Below are positions 35,905-45,595 of a DNA stretch of 64,000 nt, in pieces. Source of the DNA: Sporosarcina sp. ANT_H38 (lineage in GTDB: Bacteria; Bacillota; Bacilli; Bacillales_A; Planococcaceae); assembly GCF_008369195.1 (NCBI RefSeq), contig NZ_VOBC01000001.1:1426001-1490000 (forward strand), written 5' to 3'. How positions within the stretch are numbered: position 1 is the first letter of the stretch; every line of letters begins with the position of its first letter. The translations under genes were made by a program, and so were the position numbers. The notes below the pieces were generated by a model. That model searched no databases. It saw only the letters and a program-made list of their open reading frames with translations, and was not told the origin of the DNA.

Positions 35905-37713
35905 TTACGAAATTGATTCACTTAAAAGATTTTCTAGCAATGCTAGCTTTTCCTCAAAAACTTTACATGCCTTGACAACGGGTTCAGGTGATTGCATATC
36001 AACACCTGCATTTTTTAAAATGTCTATCGGAAAATTTGAATTCCCTTCTTTTAAGAACGCATTTATATATAGATCATCCACTGGCTTTCCTTTTTCTAGC
36101 ACCTGTTTACTTAGCGCAAAGGCTGCTGATTTCCCTGTTGCATATGTATACACATAGAAATTGTAATAGAAATGAGTAATACGCGCCCAATTAACGCCAG
36201 CTATTTCATCAACTGTGAGTGCTTCTCCGTAATAGGTCTTCATTAAGTTGATATATAAATCGGTTAATTTTTTTTGCAGTTAACGCTTGTCCTGCACGAT
36301 CCCACTCGTGTATCGTTTGTTCAAACTCCGCATACATTGTTTGCACAAATACGATATCACAAAAATTCTGTAACCATGTATGGAGCAAATGGATTTTTCG
36401 ATTGGTATCTTCTGTTTTATTCAATAAATATTCAAATAATAATTTCTCATGTCAAGTTGCAGCTACTTCTGCAAGAAAAGGTGAATAGTCCGCATAGGGA
36501 ATCGGTTGCGTTTGACGTGTGTAATAACTATGCATACTATGGCCAAACTCATGCGTTAAGGTAACTAGGCTATCCATATTATTTTGCCAATTCAGAAAAA
36601 TGAATGGATTTGCACCATATGCCCCCCATGAATAAGCACCTGTTTTCTTCCCCTTTTTTTCGACAACATCAATCCAACGATTGTCAAAACCTTGTTGGAC
36701 AATTTAATCGGATCCAAATGGTGCCACACTTTCTACAATAATTTTCTTGGCGTCCTCATAAGAAACCTCTAACTTTATTTTGTCATTTATCGGAACGGAA
36801 ACATCATAAAGATACATTGATTTCACACCTAATAATTGCGTGCGCAGTGCCATGTAGCGGTGCAACAAAGGCAAGTGTTGCTGAATCGTTGAAAGCAATT
36901 GATCATACACTTTTTCTGGAATGAAAGATTGACTCATCGCTGCATGACGAGCAGATGAATAATGGCGAATTGTCGCTTTTTTGTTATTTGCTTTGACATG
37001 GCTTGATAATATTGAAGCGAATGTTTGGATTCGTTTTTGATACGTTTCGTACATCGCCAAAAACGCTTCATTTCTCACATTTCGGTTTTGGCTTTCTAAA
37101 AGGACATGATAGATTCCTTGAGTTAGTTGAACGCGTTCTCCCGATCCATCAGTTACCATTGGAAACTCTACTTCAGTATTTGTAAGGACATGATAAATTT
37201 GACTTGGCGCACTTGCGATTTCTTCCATTTGTGAAAGCAATTTTCCTTGCTCATTTGAGAGTTTATGCGGTTTTTGACTATGTATTACTTTTAAATAATG
37301 GCGATATAATGTTAAACCTTCTTGACTCTCTACATATTGCGCCAGAACCATTTCATCCATCGTTAAAATAGCAGGGGTGATAAAAGATGTTGCCGATACT
37401 AATTGAATAAATAAAGATTGTGCACGAAGATGCATTGACTGATAGGTTTCATTTGTTGTGTCTTGATCCGATTTTAAACGCGAGTAAAGATAAATAAGAT
37501 TAATCCGTCGCCCTAACTCATGGTCAAATTCAAGGGTATCTAATAAGCCTTGTGCCGATTGTGTAACTTGTTTTTCATAGTATGCGATCGTTGGGAGTAT
37601 CTTCTCAATTGCTTGATATTCTAATTCCCACAGTTCATCATTTCCGAAAACTGTCGTTAGTCCCAAATTAATTCTTTTGGAACTACTTCTCCAACTATAG
37701 TATTATTCTGCAT
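35905..37713 (-). pseudogene. pepF: oligoendopeptidase F (M3 family), broken
   Basis: From an ATG at 37713 (AGGAGACAAC site) the full M3 peptidase can be followed. The reading frame breaks at WD (near 37662), has an in-frame TAA at 36704-36706 after VAPFGSD, a TGA where the family has a sense codon (AAT-stop-HEKLLF, near 36453) and a frameshift near 36245. The zinc motif is intact between lesions (LTHEFGHSMHSYYTRQ). The C-terminal part (ITHFYYNFYVYTYATGKSAA) is also recognisable. Four lesions make it clearly dead. Confidence 0.92.
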
Positions 37714-38468
37714 GTTGTCTCCTTTCTCTATTCATTTATTTGTAGAAAAACGGTCCTTTGTTCAACTATTGTATTATCTTAATAATCTTTATTTTTAGTT
37801 ATATCAAAATCATAACACTACTTATTCACCAACGTTAGTAATAGATAAACATTATAAGTTATCTCCAGATTCCCCGTACTCCACAAGGAACGTGCCAGTT
37901 TCCAAGCGTTCCACGTTCCATCTAGCAATTGTTTTATTAATTATTAGTTTCAAGTTACTCTAGCAGATTTGAGTTATTTAATTCGTTCTAGTTACATTTT
38001 TTAGATATTATCTATTTTCTAACATCTTTTCTGTGATGTCCAAATTTTTAATGAGTATATTTGTCGATCATATGGATTAGTTTATATACCTCTTTTTGGA
38101 GGAGACGTAAATTATTGAATTTATCACTTCCCCAAGTGCTAGTTCTGGAACTGATTGCTAAACAATTTTGTATAGTACATAGACACCCAGTCGTCCGCTC
38201 GAAGAAGATGTAAAGAAACTGTATTCCAACCAGAAACAAAATAATATCTTGTAGGTACTCGTCAAAAATATAAATTGAAGTCATATTACATGAAATACTA
38301 TTAAATATACCTGTACAATAGAATTCGTAAAAGAGTGTGGAAACAAAACGATAATATTACACATTAAATACAGCAAATCAATTATCGAAAGATTGATCTA
38401 ATTTAAGAACATGAGCTAACTACTTACCTGTCACGTTTTCAAAATAAATGACTTAAGAAGGTGTTAAT
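37714..38468. other. intergenic, no convincing gene
   Basis: AT-rich. GGAACGTG (37887-37894) pairs with CACGTTCC (37912-37919), an inverted repeat of unknown meaning. A 78-codon minus-strand frame (38048-38284) has no ribosome binding site and unlikely composition. Confidence 0.45.
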
Positions 38469-39104
38469 ATGAAAATTGATCTACCTAGGATCCCAAAAGA
38501 GCTATCCCCAGCAAACTTTCAAGATATTTACAACGAGGAAGACCCTGATTTAAGTAACTGCCTAATAACAAATTCATTCTTTGATGGTGAGAATATAGAC
38601 AGAGTTAACTTAACAGGTATGGTTGTGAAAAACTCAACATTCCAAAATACTGTTTTTAGTAATATTAATATAACGGATGTTAGTTTTGAGAATTGCGATT
38701 TTTCAAATGCTGATTTAAATCAGGCCAGCATTCATAGGGCTTCATTCAAAGGTTGTAAATTACTTGGCACTAATCTCACAGAAGCACGTTTAGGTAATGT
38801 GTTATTCGAAGATTCCGTTTTAAATCTAAGTTTGTTTAGGTATGCAAATTTAAATAAGATCGTATTTAAAGATTCCTTGATAAAAAATGCTGATTTTTTT
38901 GATTGTAAATTGATTAAAACAAAGTACCTATCATGCAATATTGATGGTACAAGTTTTGACCGAACACTTTTAAAAGGTATCGATATAAGTACTTCTGAGT
39001 TTCAAAATTTAACAGTTTCATTAGATGAGTTACGGGGGTGTGAAGTATCTTCACACCAAGCACTCATATTTTCTACATTAATGGGCTTAGTTATTAAAGA
39101 ATGA
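38469..39104 (+). CDS. pentapeptide-repeat protein
   Basis: A 211-residue right-handed quadrilateral beta-helix: tandem A(D/N)LXX-type repeats such as CDFSNADLNQASIHRASFKG, CKLLGTNLTEARLGNVLFED, FRYANLNKIVFKDSLIKNAD. The length and C-terminal tail (SSHQALIFSTLMGLVI) resemble Qnr-like DNA-gyrase-protecting proteins, but general pentapeptide proteins cannot be excluded. The ATG follows AGAAGGTGTTAAT. It is mono-cistronic in the accessory zone. Confidence 0.8.
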   Translation: MKIDLPRIPKELSPANFQDIYNEEDPDLSNCLITNSFFDGENIDRVNLTGMVVKNSTFQNTVFSNINITDVSFENCDFSNADLNQASIHRASFKGCKLLGTNLTEARLGNVLFEDSVLNLSLFRYANLNKIVFKDSLIKNADFFDCKLIKTKYLSCNIDGTSFDRTLLKGIDISTSEFQNLTVSLDELRGCEVSSHQALIFSTLMGLVIKE

Positions 39105-39567
39105 CGCTCTCTCAGTTCATACATTAATAAAGCAGCCTTAATTTAACTAATCCGTCCAGTTGAGTGGTGCAAAATACACAACAACGCGTCATATAGAACA
39201 CAAATCAACACAATCTTTAGCAGGTTTTCACCCCATATAAAAACTTATCATTTATTATGAAATCAATAGCAGAACTATTTTCGTTCAACTAACAGGCTAA
39301 AGAATGGTAAAGCAAGTGTTTTTTGTTTTAAATGTTGATTTGTAGGCATTTTAAAGACCGTTAATTCACATGCGAATTAGCGGTCTTTTTCGTGTTTTAA
39401 TATATTTTTTGTAACACTGAACTGCACGGGTTATTATTTAACGGCTACTTTCTTATTTTGTATTCTCTATTCACAACCACTTTACATAACGCCAATTCAC
39501 GGAAGTATTTTACTCCATAATTGAATCAATTTCATAATAGGATTATTAAACGGGAAAAACGAACAAT
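39105..39567. other. intergenic between pentapeptide gene and MITE
   Basis: Contains the terminator at 39353-39390; otherwise AT-rich with no gene. Confidence 0.5.
39353..39390 (+). terminator. rho-independent terminator
   Basis: The stem AAAGACCG-T-TAATTC / GAATTA-G-CGGTCTTT plus T run. It is 248 bases past the pentapeptide gene, so it may belong to a lost gene or end a long 3' region. Confidence 0.8.
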
Positions 39568-39739
39568 GTTGATTTCCACTTCACGTGGATGCTTTCTGCG
39601 GGGGCTTCAGCTCGTGCTGTTCCCGAGGCTTACAGGATGTAGGTCATGCAACGGGGAGGGATTGCACTCCATCCCTCCTTGTTGCCGCAGGACGCGGCGA
39701 ACTTAGGTTGCCAAGTCGCCACCTTCCGCTACAATCAAC
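39568..39739 (+). mobile_element. MITE-like repeat with 7-bp terminal inverted repeats
   Basis: A 172-bp element beginning GTTGATTTCCACTTCACGTG and ending CTTCCGCTACAATCAAC, so the ends GTTGATT / AATCAAC are perfect inverted repeats. The layout (GTTGATTTCC... CTTTCTGCGGGG ... CCGCTACAATCAAC) is like an abundant non-coding repeat in Bacillaceae. It has no transposase. A truncated relative lies at 35750-35838, and its central GGAGGGAT hairpin recurs in several operon gaps. Confidence 0.78.
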
Positions 39740-39920
39740 GAGAGTAGTCTGGTAAATTGACGGACTATGAATTGATAGATGAATTATATCGTTCGTCTTT
39801 ACACATATTATAAGTAATTGTGAAATCGATTCAATTCAATAAGAAAAAGTCACAAATAAAGGCAGCTGAATCTTCACTAAAACTACCCATTAGTTTAAGT
39901 GCAAAAGAGGTTTCCTTAAT

Positions 39921-40110
39921 TTAAAACGGTCCATTTTGCTGGTCATGCCTCCCCACTTCTCGTAGAGTATCCGCTCCCGCTGAGTTCTGATTCAATGACT
40001 TTTCCTGTCCTTTAATACTATATTTCCGCCCAGTCAAAAAATCCACAAGATAGATGCCTACAATCAAGATTTCAATGGAACCCCCAGAAAATCCACATCA
40101 CCCAATGCAT
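39921..40110 (-). pseudogene. small single-helix membrane protein, frameshifted
   Basis: An ATG at 40110 with a strong GGGGAGGGAATATA site starts MHWVMWIFWG. After a one-base slip in TGGGGGTTCC the frame continues IEILIVGIYLVDFLTGRKYS, IKGQEKSLNQNSAGADTLRE and ends NGPF before a stop at 39921. The intact protein would have about 62 residues with one membrane helix. The function is unknown. Confidence 0.55.
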
Positions 40111-40374
40111 TATATTCCCTCCCCTTTTCAACATACACGTAGCGTTCGGCAAAAAGTTGCGTTTAATTTACTATTTAAGTAATCTACTCAGTTAGTTAAA
40201 TAAGAGTCATTTTAAATAATACCTTGTGGTTCATCCAATCATCTATTTCAACATTACCTTGAACAAATAATAAACAATATAGTATCGATAAATTGTCCTG
40301 CATTTTGGTAAGTTAAGAATTTCCATAACCTTCATTAGATGATCTCCTATTGTTCAATTAATACACCCCTTAGT

Positions 40375-40893
40375 TCAACAAGACGAAATAATCAAAGCAT
40401 AATTAACGAAACTCATCTTCTGACCATTCATTTCGAATTCTTCACTACTAGTATCTATTCTTTCAAACCCATTTTTCTCTAAAACTCTTTGAGATGCTAT
40501 GTTATTAGTTGTTGTTTTGGCTATAATCTGTTTTATGTCCTCGTCAATTACTGTTTCTATTAATATTTTCAATGCTATATAAGCGATTCCTTTTCCAGTA
40601 TTTGCTTGCCCCACCCTATAACCGAGATAACCGATTTTATGCGATTCATCAATATCCACTAAATTTATTCTTCCTAGAATTGAACTATCGTTATCTTTAA
40701 TTAAATAGAAATATGAACCTCCTTGCACTTGTTCTTCAAGTAAAGCCTCATGTCTTTTATTAAAAATCTCAGGATTATAGTAGTCATCTCCACGAGTAGG
40801 TACCATTTCTTCGAAAAAAGATCTGTTTTCAAGTTCAAACTTATACAAAGCTTCGGCATCTGTAACTTGTAATTGTTCAATATATACTGCCAT
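40375..40893 (-). CDS. GNAT acetyltransferase (RimJ/RimL-like)
   Basis: A 172-residue N-acetyltransferase. The acetyl-CoA region is IGYLGYRVGQANTGKGIAYI, followed by TTNNIASQRVLEKNGFERID. It resembles ribosomal-protein or small-molecule acetyltransferases of Bacillus (YdaF-like); the substrate is unknown. The start is the ATG at 40893, eight bases after AAAGGGGG. It is one of three GNAT genes in the window and not closely alike to the others. Confidence 0.85.
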   Translation of the reverse strand: MAVYIEQLQVTDAEALYKFELENRSFFEEMVPTRGDDYYNPEIFNKRHEALLEEQVQGGSYFYLIKDNDSSILGRINLVDIDESHKIGYLGYRVGQANTGKGIAYIALKILIETVIDEDIKQIIAKTTTNNIASQRVLEKNGFERIDTSSEEFEMNGQKMSFVNYALIISSC

Positions 40894-41052
40894 GTATAAT
40901 ACCCCCTTTATCACATTTTTGCCTATTACAGATTTCTTGTTTACCACACCTGCCTGTTAATACATTAAAAAATTCGCCCTATCGACAGCAATAGAATTCG
41001 TTCATAAAAGCAATGATTAATATCCTGATTATTTAGTCTCCCTTTGTTAAAG

Positions 41053-41555
41053 TTATCCCTCTTGCAATAAATCCAACAAATCTTGATCTGTAACATGATT
41101 ATAAAGTGCATCATCTCTGTTATTCATGACAGCCCAGTACTTATCACCGTATGACCAGTGCCACCATTCCGTATAGTAATTTAACAAATCCAGCAGATTG
41201 AAGAGCGTGTGCGAGGATTTGACGATTCTGTATGGCTTTCTACAGAGATATTTGTTGCATCAAAAAAAGTTGCGTTGTCAGTCTCGTGTGGTATGGCATC
41301 AAATGGTGTGCCGAGATCCAATTCAATACTATTTGAATCAATTAGGGTTAAATACACTGCACCACCTGTTTGATGTGGAGCTACATTAGGAGGCGCTAAA
41401 TATTTTGATGCTTCAGCAATTTAATAATCTAAATCCTGATATGGAGTATTTTCTTTTACCCGTTGTAAAGAAAGCTCAAAAGCTATTTCTTGATTATCTA
41501 ATAACTTATAACCTTCTTTAATAAAAAACGAATATCTTTAGGTAGAATTTTTTTT
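41053..41555 (-). pseudogene. VanX/DdpX-like D-Ala-D-Ala dipeptidase, broken
   Basis: Across three frames one reads YKLLDNQEIAFELSLQRVKE, a TAA after DLDY, VAPHQTGGAVYLTLIDSN, then ELDLGTPFDAIPHETDNATF, a frameshift, NRQILAHALQSAGFV, another shift, and TEWWHWSYGDKYWAV to LLDLLQEG at 41053. These are the M15D landmarks: the SxHxxGxAxD-like zinc segment and the EWWHW segment. The zinc-ligand aspartate of the first is a tyrosine here. The N-terminus is lost at the neighbouring acetyltransferase gene. Non-functional. Confidence 0.85.
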
Positions 41556-41557
41556 AG

Positions 41558-42046
41558 CTATCCTGTCCATTTTAAATTCTTTTTCATTAGTGTAAAGACT
41601 ACTGGATGTCCGAAAAAATCGCCCATATTCTCTGTTACAACCTTGAATCCCTCTCTTTTATAAAAAGAAATATTCGGATTGCCTTTATAAACTGTTAATG
41701 ATAAAGAAGTCGGTTCCTTGAATTTCGTAAGTCCAGTTAATAAGAGTTGTTTTCCAATTCCTTTTCCTTGATGATTTGGATGAACATATAAGGACTCTAA
41801 GAATATGTCTTTACCCGATAATTCACCAGAGAAAAAAGCATATCCCATAATTTCCTCATCCTTTTCAGAAACCAACAATAAAGAGGATTTAAATCTATTA
41901 TCCATGGCAACTGCAGAATAAGCCTCATTTAATACCCTATCTTGTATTTCTTCTGGGATAAACGTACTATATGTATCCCTCCAAGTATGTGCTGCAATAT
42001 CTCTGACGCTTTCTATGTCAGAAAGGAGCATCTCTCTAATTACCAT
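41558..42046 (-). CDS. GNAT acetyltransferase
   Basis: A 162-residue N-acetyltransferase with the classical acetyl-CoA motif LESLYVHPNHQGKGIGKQLL and the SFYKREGFKVV segment. It fits the general GNAT family of unknown substrate (PaiA-like in layout: an IREMLLSDIESVRDIA start and a TWRDTYSTFIPEE segment). The start is the ATG at 42046, nine bases after AGAGGGGG; the longer frame to 42133 has no ribosome binding site. No PaiB partner is adjacent, though a PaiB-like gene lies at 2.2 kb. Confidence 0.85.
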   Translation of the reverse strand: MVIREMLLSDIESVRDIAAHTWRDTYSTFIPEEIQDRVLNEAYSAVAMDNRFKSSLLLVSEKDEEIMGYAFFSGELSGKDIFLESLYVHPNHQGKGIGKQLLLTGLTKFKEPTSLSLTVYKGNPNISFYKREGFKVVTENMGDFFGHPVVFTLMKKNLKWTG

Positions 42047-42343
42047 TTCTTTATCCCCCTCTAAATAGACTGTAAGTACCCCTATATTACCACACTTCAT
42101 AAAATTCAGTTCATTCAAATAATTTAAGTTCATGTATAATTACTTTGTCCAGTTGTTCGAAAAAGAGATCAGCTCCATGGGATCAAACCTGAACAGACAT
42201 TAAAAATATCAAACAGAACAGGTTAACATAACACCCCTTCATAGAAGTAGTTAACTCCATTACTTAATAAGAAAAAGACTCCTCAGTAAAGGGAGGCCAC
42301 TGAAAAACTTACGTTTTAAAAGTTTGAAAGATGTATTAAAATT
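42047..42343. other. intergenic, no gene seen
   Basis: Only short frames. The region ends in the strong hairpin at 42344-42389. Confidence 0.5.
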
Positions 42344-42389
42344 AAAAAGGCAACATTTGGTTCGAAATCGAACCAAATGTTGCCTTTTT
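42344..42389 (-). terminator. strong terminator downstream of the YqeY-like gene
   Basis: A perfect 22-bp stem with a two-base loop, AAAAAGGCAACATTTGG... mirrored to CCAAATGTTGCCTTTTT. It is 153 bases past the stop at 42543 and the likely end of that minus-strand transcript. Confidence 0.85.
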
Positions 42390-42542
42390 CTTGATTTTAT
42401 TTGCCTCTTTTTTTAGGTCAGTGCAGAATCCATTGATTCGTATGCAGGTTCATTGAATGAATCGTGCCTGCTTAGTTAAAAGCGCCTAAAAATAATCTTT
42501 CCGGATTTCGGGGAACAGCTCATAGTTATAGTATATTTCATA

Positions 42543-42989
42543 CTACAATAACGCTTTAACAACCTTACTGATCAAACCGCCTTCAGTTTTGCCTTTGAGT
42601 TCAGACATCGCAAGACTCATTACCTTGCCCATATCTTGCTTACCAGAAAAACCATTCGATTCGATAATACTTTTTATCACTGCTGTAACTTCATCTTCGT
42701 TAAGTTGCTTAGGTAGATAAACTGTCAGCATCTGAATTCGATTTTCAAGCTCAGTTATCATCTCAACCTTGTTAGATTGCTTCGCGTACATCAGAGACTC
42801 ATTCGTTTGTTTAATTTCCGTTTGGATGATCTGCATAACTTCCGCATCGCTAAGTTCAACACCATCATTTTTATCAATTTCTTTTTTTTGAATCGTACTT
42901 AAAACCAAACGAATGCTTGTTAATTCTTCTTTGTTTTTTGCTTTCATTGCTACTTTCATCGAATCCTTTAGTTGTTGTTTAAGTGTCAT
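42543..42989 (-). CDS. yqeY: GatB/YqeY domain protein
   Basis: A 148-residue helical protein homologous to the C-terminal tail of GatB. It has MTLKQQLKDSMKVAMKAKNK, RLVLSTIQKKEIDK and the C-terminal GKQDMGKVMSLAMSELKGKT. YqeY proteins may assist tRNA-dependent amidation or tRNA handling; no activity is settled. The start is the ATG at 42989 behind AAGGGAG. In Bacillus yqeY follows rpsU; here it stands alone, so it may be a second copy. Confidence 0.9.
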   Translation of the reverse strand: MTLKQQLKDSMKVAMKAKNKEELTSIRLVLSTIQKKEIDKNDGVELSDAEVMQIIQTEIKQTNESLMYAKQSNKVEMITELENRIQMLTVYLPKQLNEDEVTAVIKSIIESNGFSGKQDMGKVMSLAMSELKGKTEGGLISKVVKALL

Positions 42990-44206
42990 TTTAAAAACTC
43001 CCTTTTCTACTTCATCTTCACCTATTTCTGTCTTCAATTATATACTATCTTTATTACTTTTGAGTAAATAACGATTTAATAACAATGAAAAACTGTCAAA
43101 AAAACGCAGAGAGGTCTGATTTATGCCTTATTAGTATCCAATTGTAATCCTTTTACTAAGATGTACCACGTGTACTTAAAGTGTATCCACCATTTATTAT
43201 GCTATAATCCTAAACCCAAAAAATATTTTCAACAAAATGTATCCTAAACCTCATTTCCCTTTTATATAAAGATTAAAAGTGGATACTTTCAATGATTACA
43301 TACCTAACTAAGTACGCACATTCCACAAACAAGATTTAGACGTGGCGACAAAGCAACATGTGTAGCCCACTAGAACTTCAAGAACCATACAGAACGGGCT
43401 GTCATGAGCTGTCTAGGCGCTACTATTTACGCCATTAAACCTTTTACTGACCAGTCGAAAATAAACAGTCCAGTAGAAGCCGAGAAGCCATCTAACAGTC
43501 GGCCACAGCCCACGAGTTTTGGGACCGAATCCTTTCTTTCTAAAGCTATAAATTCTAAAGATCTTAAAAAAACGTCTCCTACGGAAGTGTTACCTACAAC
43601 GCTTTCAGCAAAATAAAATCTTTTTTTCTTCAACAATCGGAGATAGTAAATTAGCGTACAATTTTTATGGAGGCTATCGCAGCCAATCCTTAGAAATGCT
43701 AAGGTTTAGTATTCACGAAAACAAAGTAAATCTGTTCGACCACTTGGAAATGCACGCTCTCCTTATTTCGATTCAAACAACCAAACTGAAAAAAATACGG
43801 AATCTACTCGGCTATTATTCAGGGGACTTGCGCGAACTCATCAGCAAGGCATAATTCAGTGACGCTTTTATGGATTAAGATGTACCACTTGAGGGGTTTT
43901 TCAATCGATAGGAAGTATTTCAGTGTGAGGAACGAGTTTCTAACAGATGAGTTAATACCTCGTAAGCGGAGGGTGAAAAATTGTTCATCTCAGCCATTGT
44001 TAATTTGCTCGAGGAACTATTCTCACCAATTCTAGTTTCTTAGCAATCCAGCATATCCGTATGCATACCTATTCCATTGGAATGGCTTTAGCCTTTGTTC
44101 TATCGACTTCACCTGGCTTTATAACTTAACTCACCTGTCTTTCACGCTGTTAACGTTTGTTACAGAACTTGACGCGCCACCGTTGGTTAATGAAGAACAG
44201 CAATAG
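42990..44206. other. 1.2-kb gene-poor debris
   Basis: No intact gene. Plus-strand protein-like pieces include NFYGGYRSQSLEMLRFSIHE, then KIRNLLGYYSGDLRELISKA (stop at 43854), and near 44050-44205 the pieces HTYSIGMALAFVLSTSPGFI and TELDAPPLVNEEQQ, the latter like the tail of a membrane transporter. None has a start with a ribosome binding site. I read it as decayed accessory DNA. Confidence 0.5.
43556..43854 (+). pseudogene. unidentified open frame without a start (debris)
   Basis: An open plus-strand frame of about 99 codons with good protein-like character in its second half (GGYRSQSLEMLRFSIHENKV) but no ATG/GTG/TTG with a ribosome binding site. It is probably the 3' end of a lost gene. 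The family is not recognised. Confidence 0.35.
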
Positions 44207-44811
44207 TTATATCAAGTCCAGCCTGTAAAATTTGAATACTTTACGATTATTCACGTATAAATAAATCATTTCTTTCAATAATCTCTCTGCATTTCTCAAA
44301 CCCTTTTTTGTCTTGCTATACACAGGGAAACATAAATCATAATTCCCTATAAATACTGTATCAAGAGATGGAAAGAAAAAATTAGAAAAATACAATTCTT
44401 CAACCGGAATTTTAACCAGGAATATAAGTGCTCTTCATCACCAATTTTGTATATGCCCTTGTTAATAGCAAACAACTTTCTAAAAATACTCGCCTCTATC
44501 CGATTTAAAGAGCCTAGAATTAATTTGAATTGTTCTTTGCTTAATCCTTTATTATAGATATGAACAAATACTTCATTTTCTGTACGATAAATCCGTGTTA
44601 AAGAACTTAAATATCTGAAACCATATTTTAAATTATGCTCATAACCTAATAAATTCCCCGCCTCTTGCTCCGTAAGAATTTGATCAAATACATCCATAAT
44701 ACCGATAAAGGGAAACACCTTTAATGGCTCATCAAGAAGATGTGTGTTGAATTTCTAGAATTTTTTATATAGTTTTTCAATCTCTTCATTTGTTGCTAAT
44801 TCTATTCTCAT
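44207..44811 (-). pseudogene. unrecognised protein of about 200 residues, broken
   Basis: From an ATG at 44811 (GTGAGG site) the frame reads MRIELATNEEIEKLYKKF, an in-frame TAG, KFNTHLLDEPLKVFPFIGIM, DVFDQILTEQEAGNLLGYEH, then YNKGLSKEQFKLILGSLNRI and GDEEHLY. A frameshift near 44418 continues IPVEELYFSNFFFPSLDTVF, YDLCFPVYSKTKKGLRNAER to the stop at 44207. It was one soluble protein; I know no family for it. Two lesions make it a probable pseudogene. Confidence 0.65.
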
Positions 44812-44887
44812 ATTGATCGCCTCACTTTAAATAACTCATTTCATCATTTCTCTACTTAAACTAATTGGCCAGTTAGTTTAAGTAGAA

Positions 44888-44912
44888 AAAGAGCTGTTTA
44901 ATACAGCTCTTT
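44888..44912 (-). terminator. terminator after the HAD hydrolase gene
   Basis: The stem GAGCTGT-TTAAT-ACAGCTC is followed on the minus strand by TTTTT, six bases past the stop at 44918. Confidence 0.85.
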
Positions 44913-44917
44913 GGTTT

Positions 44918-45595
44918 TCAAGTAAAGCTAACGTTTGTTCTAAAAACTTTAGGTAATATTGTTTTTAGTTCAATTAAGTTGTCTATTACAATATCAGCTT
45001 GAGCGAGTTCATCTTCCTGTGCAAAATCAAAATTACATCCAATTGCAATTAATCCATTATCTTTTGCCGCATTTATATCAGATAGGCGGTCTCCGACTAC
45101 TGCTGCTTTTTTTATATCATATTTTTTTATAATTGTTTTAACTAAATCTCCTTTATCAAGCGTTTGTATTTGTTGAATACTAAAAGTTTCAGTAACCCAA
45201 TTATCCAAATCATAATAACTCACAATTGCTTTTAAATAATCCGTTAAACCATTACTTGCTATGTAAATCGAATAATTATTTTCTTTCAAATAACTGAAAA
45301 CTTCCTTTACGTTAGGATATAAATCACCTTTTCCCTTTCTTATGTTTTCAACTAAACTTTCCAGGAAATAAGCATCAGTTTGTTCTCTTTCTTCATTGGA
45401 ATGATTAGGTAACAAAGCTTCCCATACTTTCGGTAAAGGAACACCCATAATCTCACGGTATTTATCAATAGGGGTTACTGTGTCCCATTTATTTAGTGAC
45501 CGTAAATGATTAAAAGTATCATCAAGTGATAATTCTAAAATTTTATCTGTTTGAAATAGAGTTCCATCCATATCAAAAATCAGTGATTGTATCAT
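44918..45595 (-). CDS. HAD family phosphatase
   Basis: A 225-residue haloacid dehalogenase-type hydrolase. Motif I is FDMDGTLFQT (nucleophile Asp8, acid Asp10), motif II IASNG, and motif IV VVGDRLSDINAAKDNGLIAI. A helical cap (residues about 18-85) makes it a class I phosphatase like phosphoglycolate phosphatase or beta-phosphoglucomutase relatives. The substrate is not predictable. It is single, at the right edge of the accessory zone. Confidence 0.88.
   Translation of the reverse strand: MIQSLIFDMDGTLFQTDKILELSLDDTFNHLRSLNKWDTVTPIDKYREIMGVPLPKVWEALLPNHSNEEREQTDAYFLESLVENIRKGKGDLYPNVKEVFSYLKENNYSIYIASNGLTDYLKAIVSYYDLDNWVTETFSIQQIQTLDKGDLVKTIIKKYDIKKAAVVGDRLSDINAAKDNGLIAIGCNFDFAQEDELAQADIVIDNLIELKTILPKVFRTNVSFT

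Noticed and set aside
38048..38284. 78-codon minus-strand frame
   Set aside because: AT-rich, cysteine- and aromatic-rich random-looking sequence with no ribosome binding site.
41053..41555. Vancomycin-resistance-type cassette
   Set aside because: Only a broken VanX-like dipeptidase fragment is present, with no ligase, dehydrogenase or two-component genes.
43404..43636. Two opposing frames of about 70 codons
   Set aside because: They overlap on both strands, neither has a start signal, and the region is gene debris.
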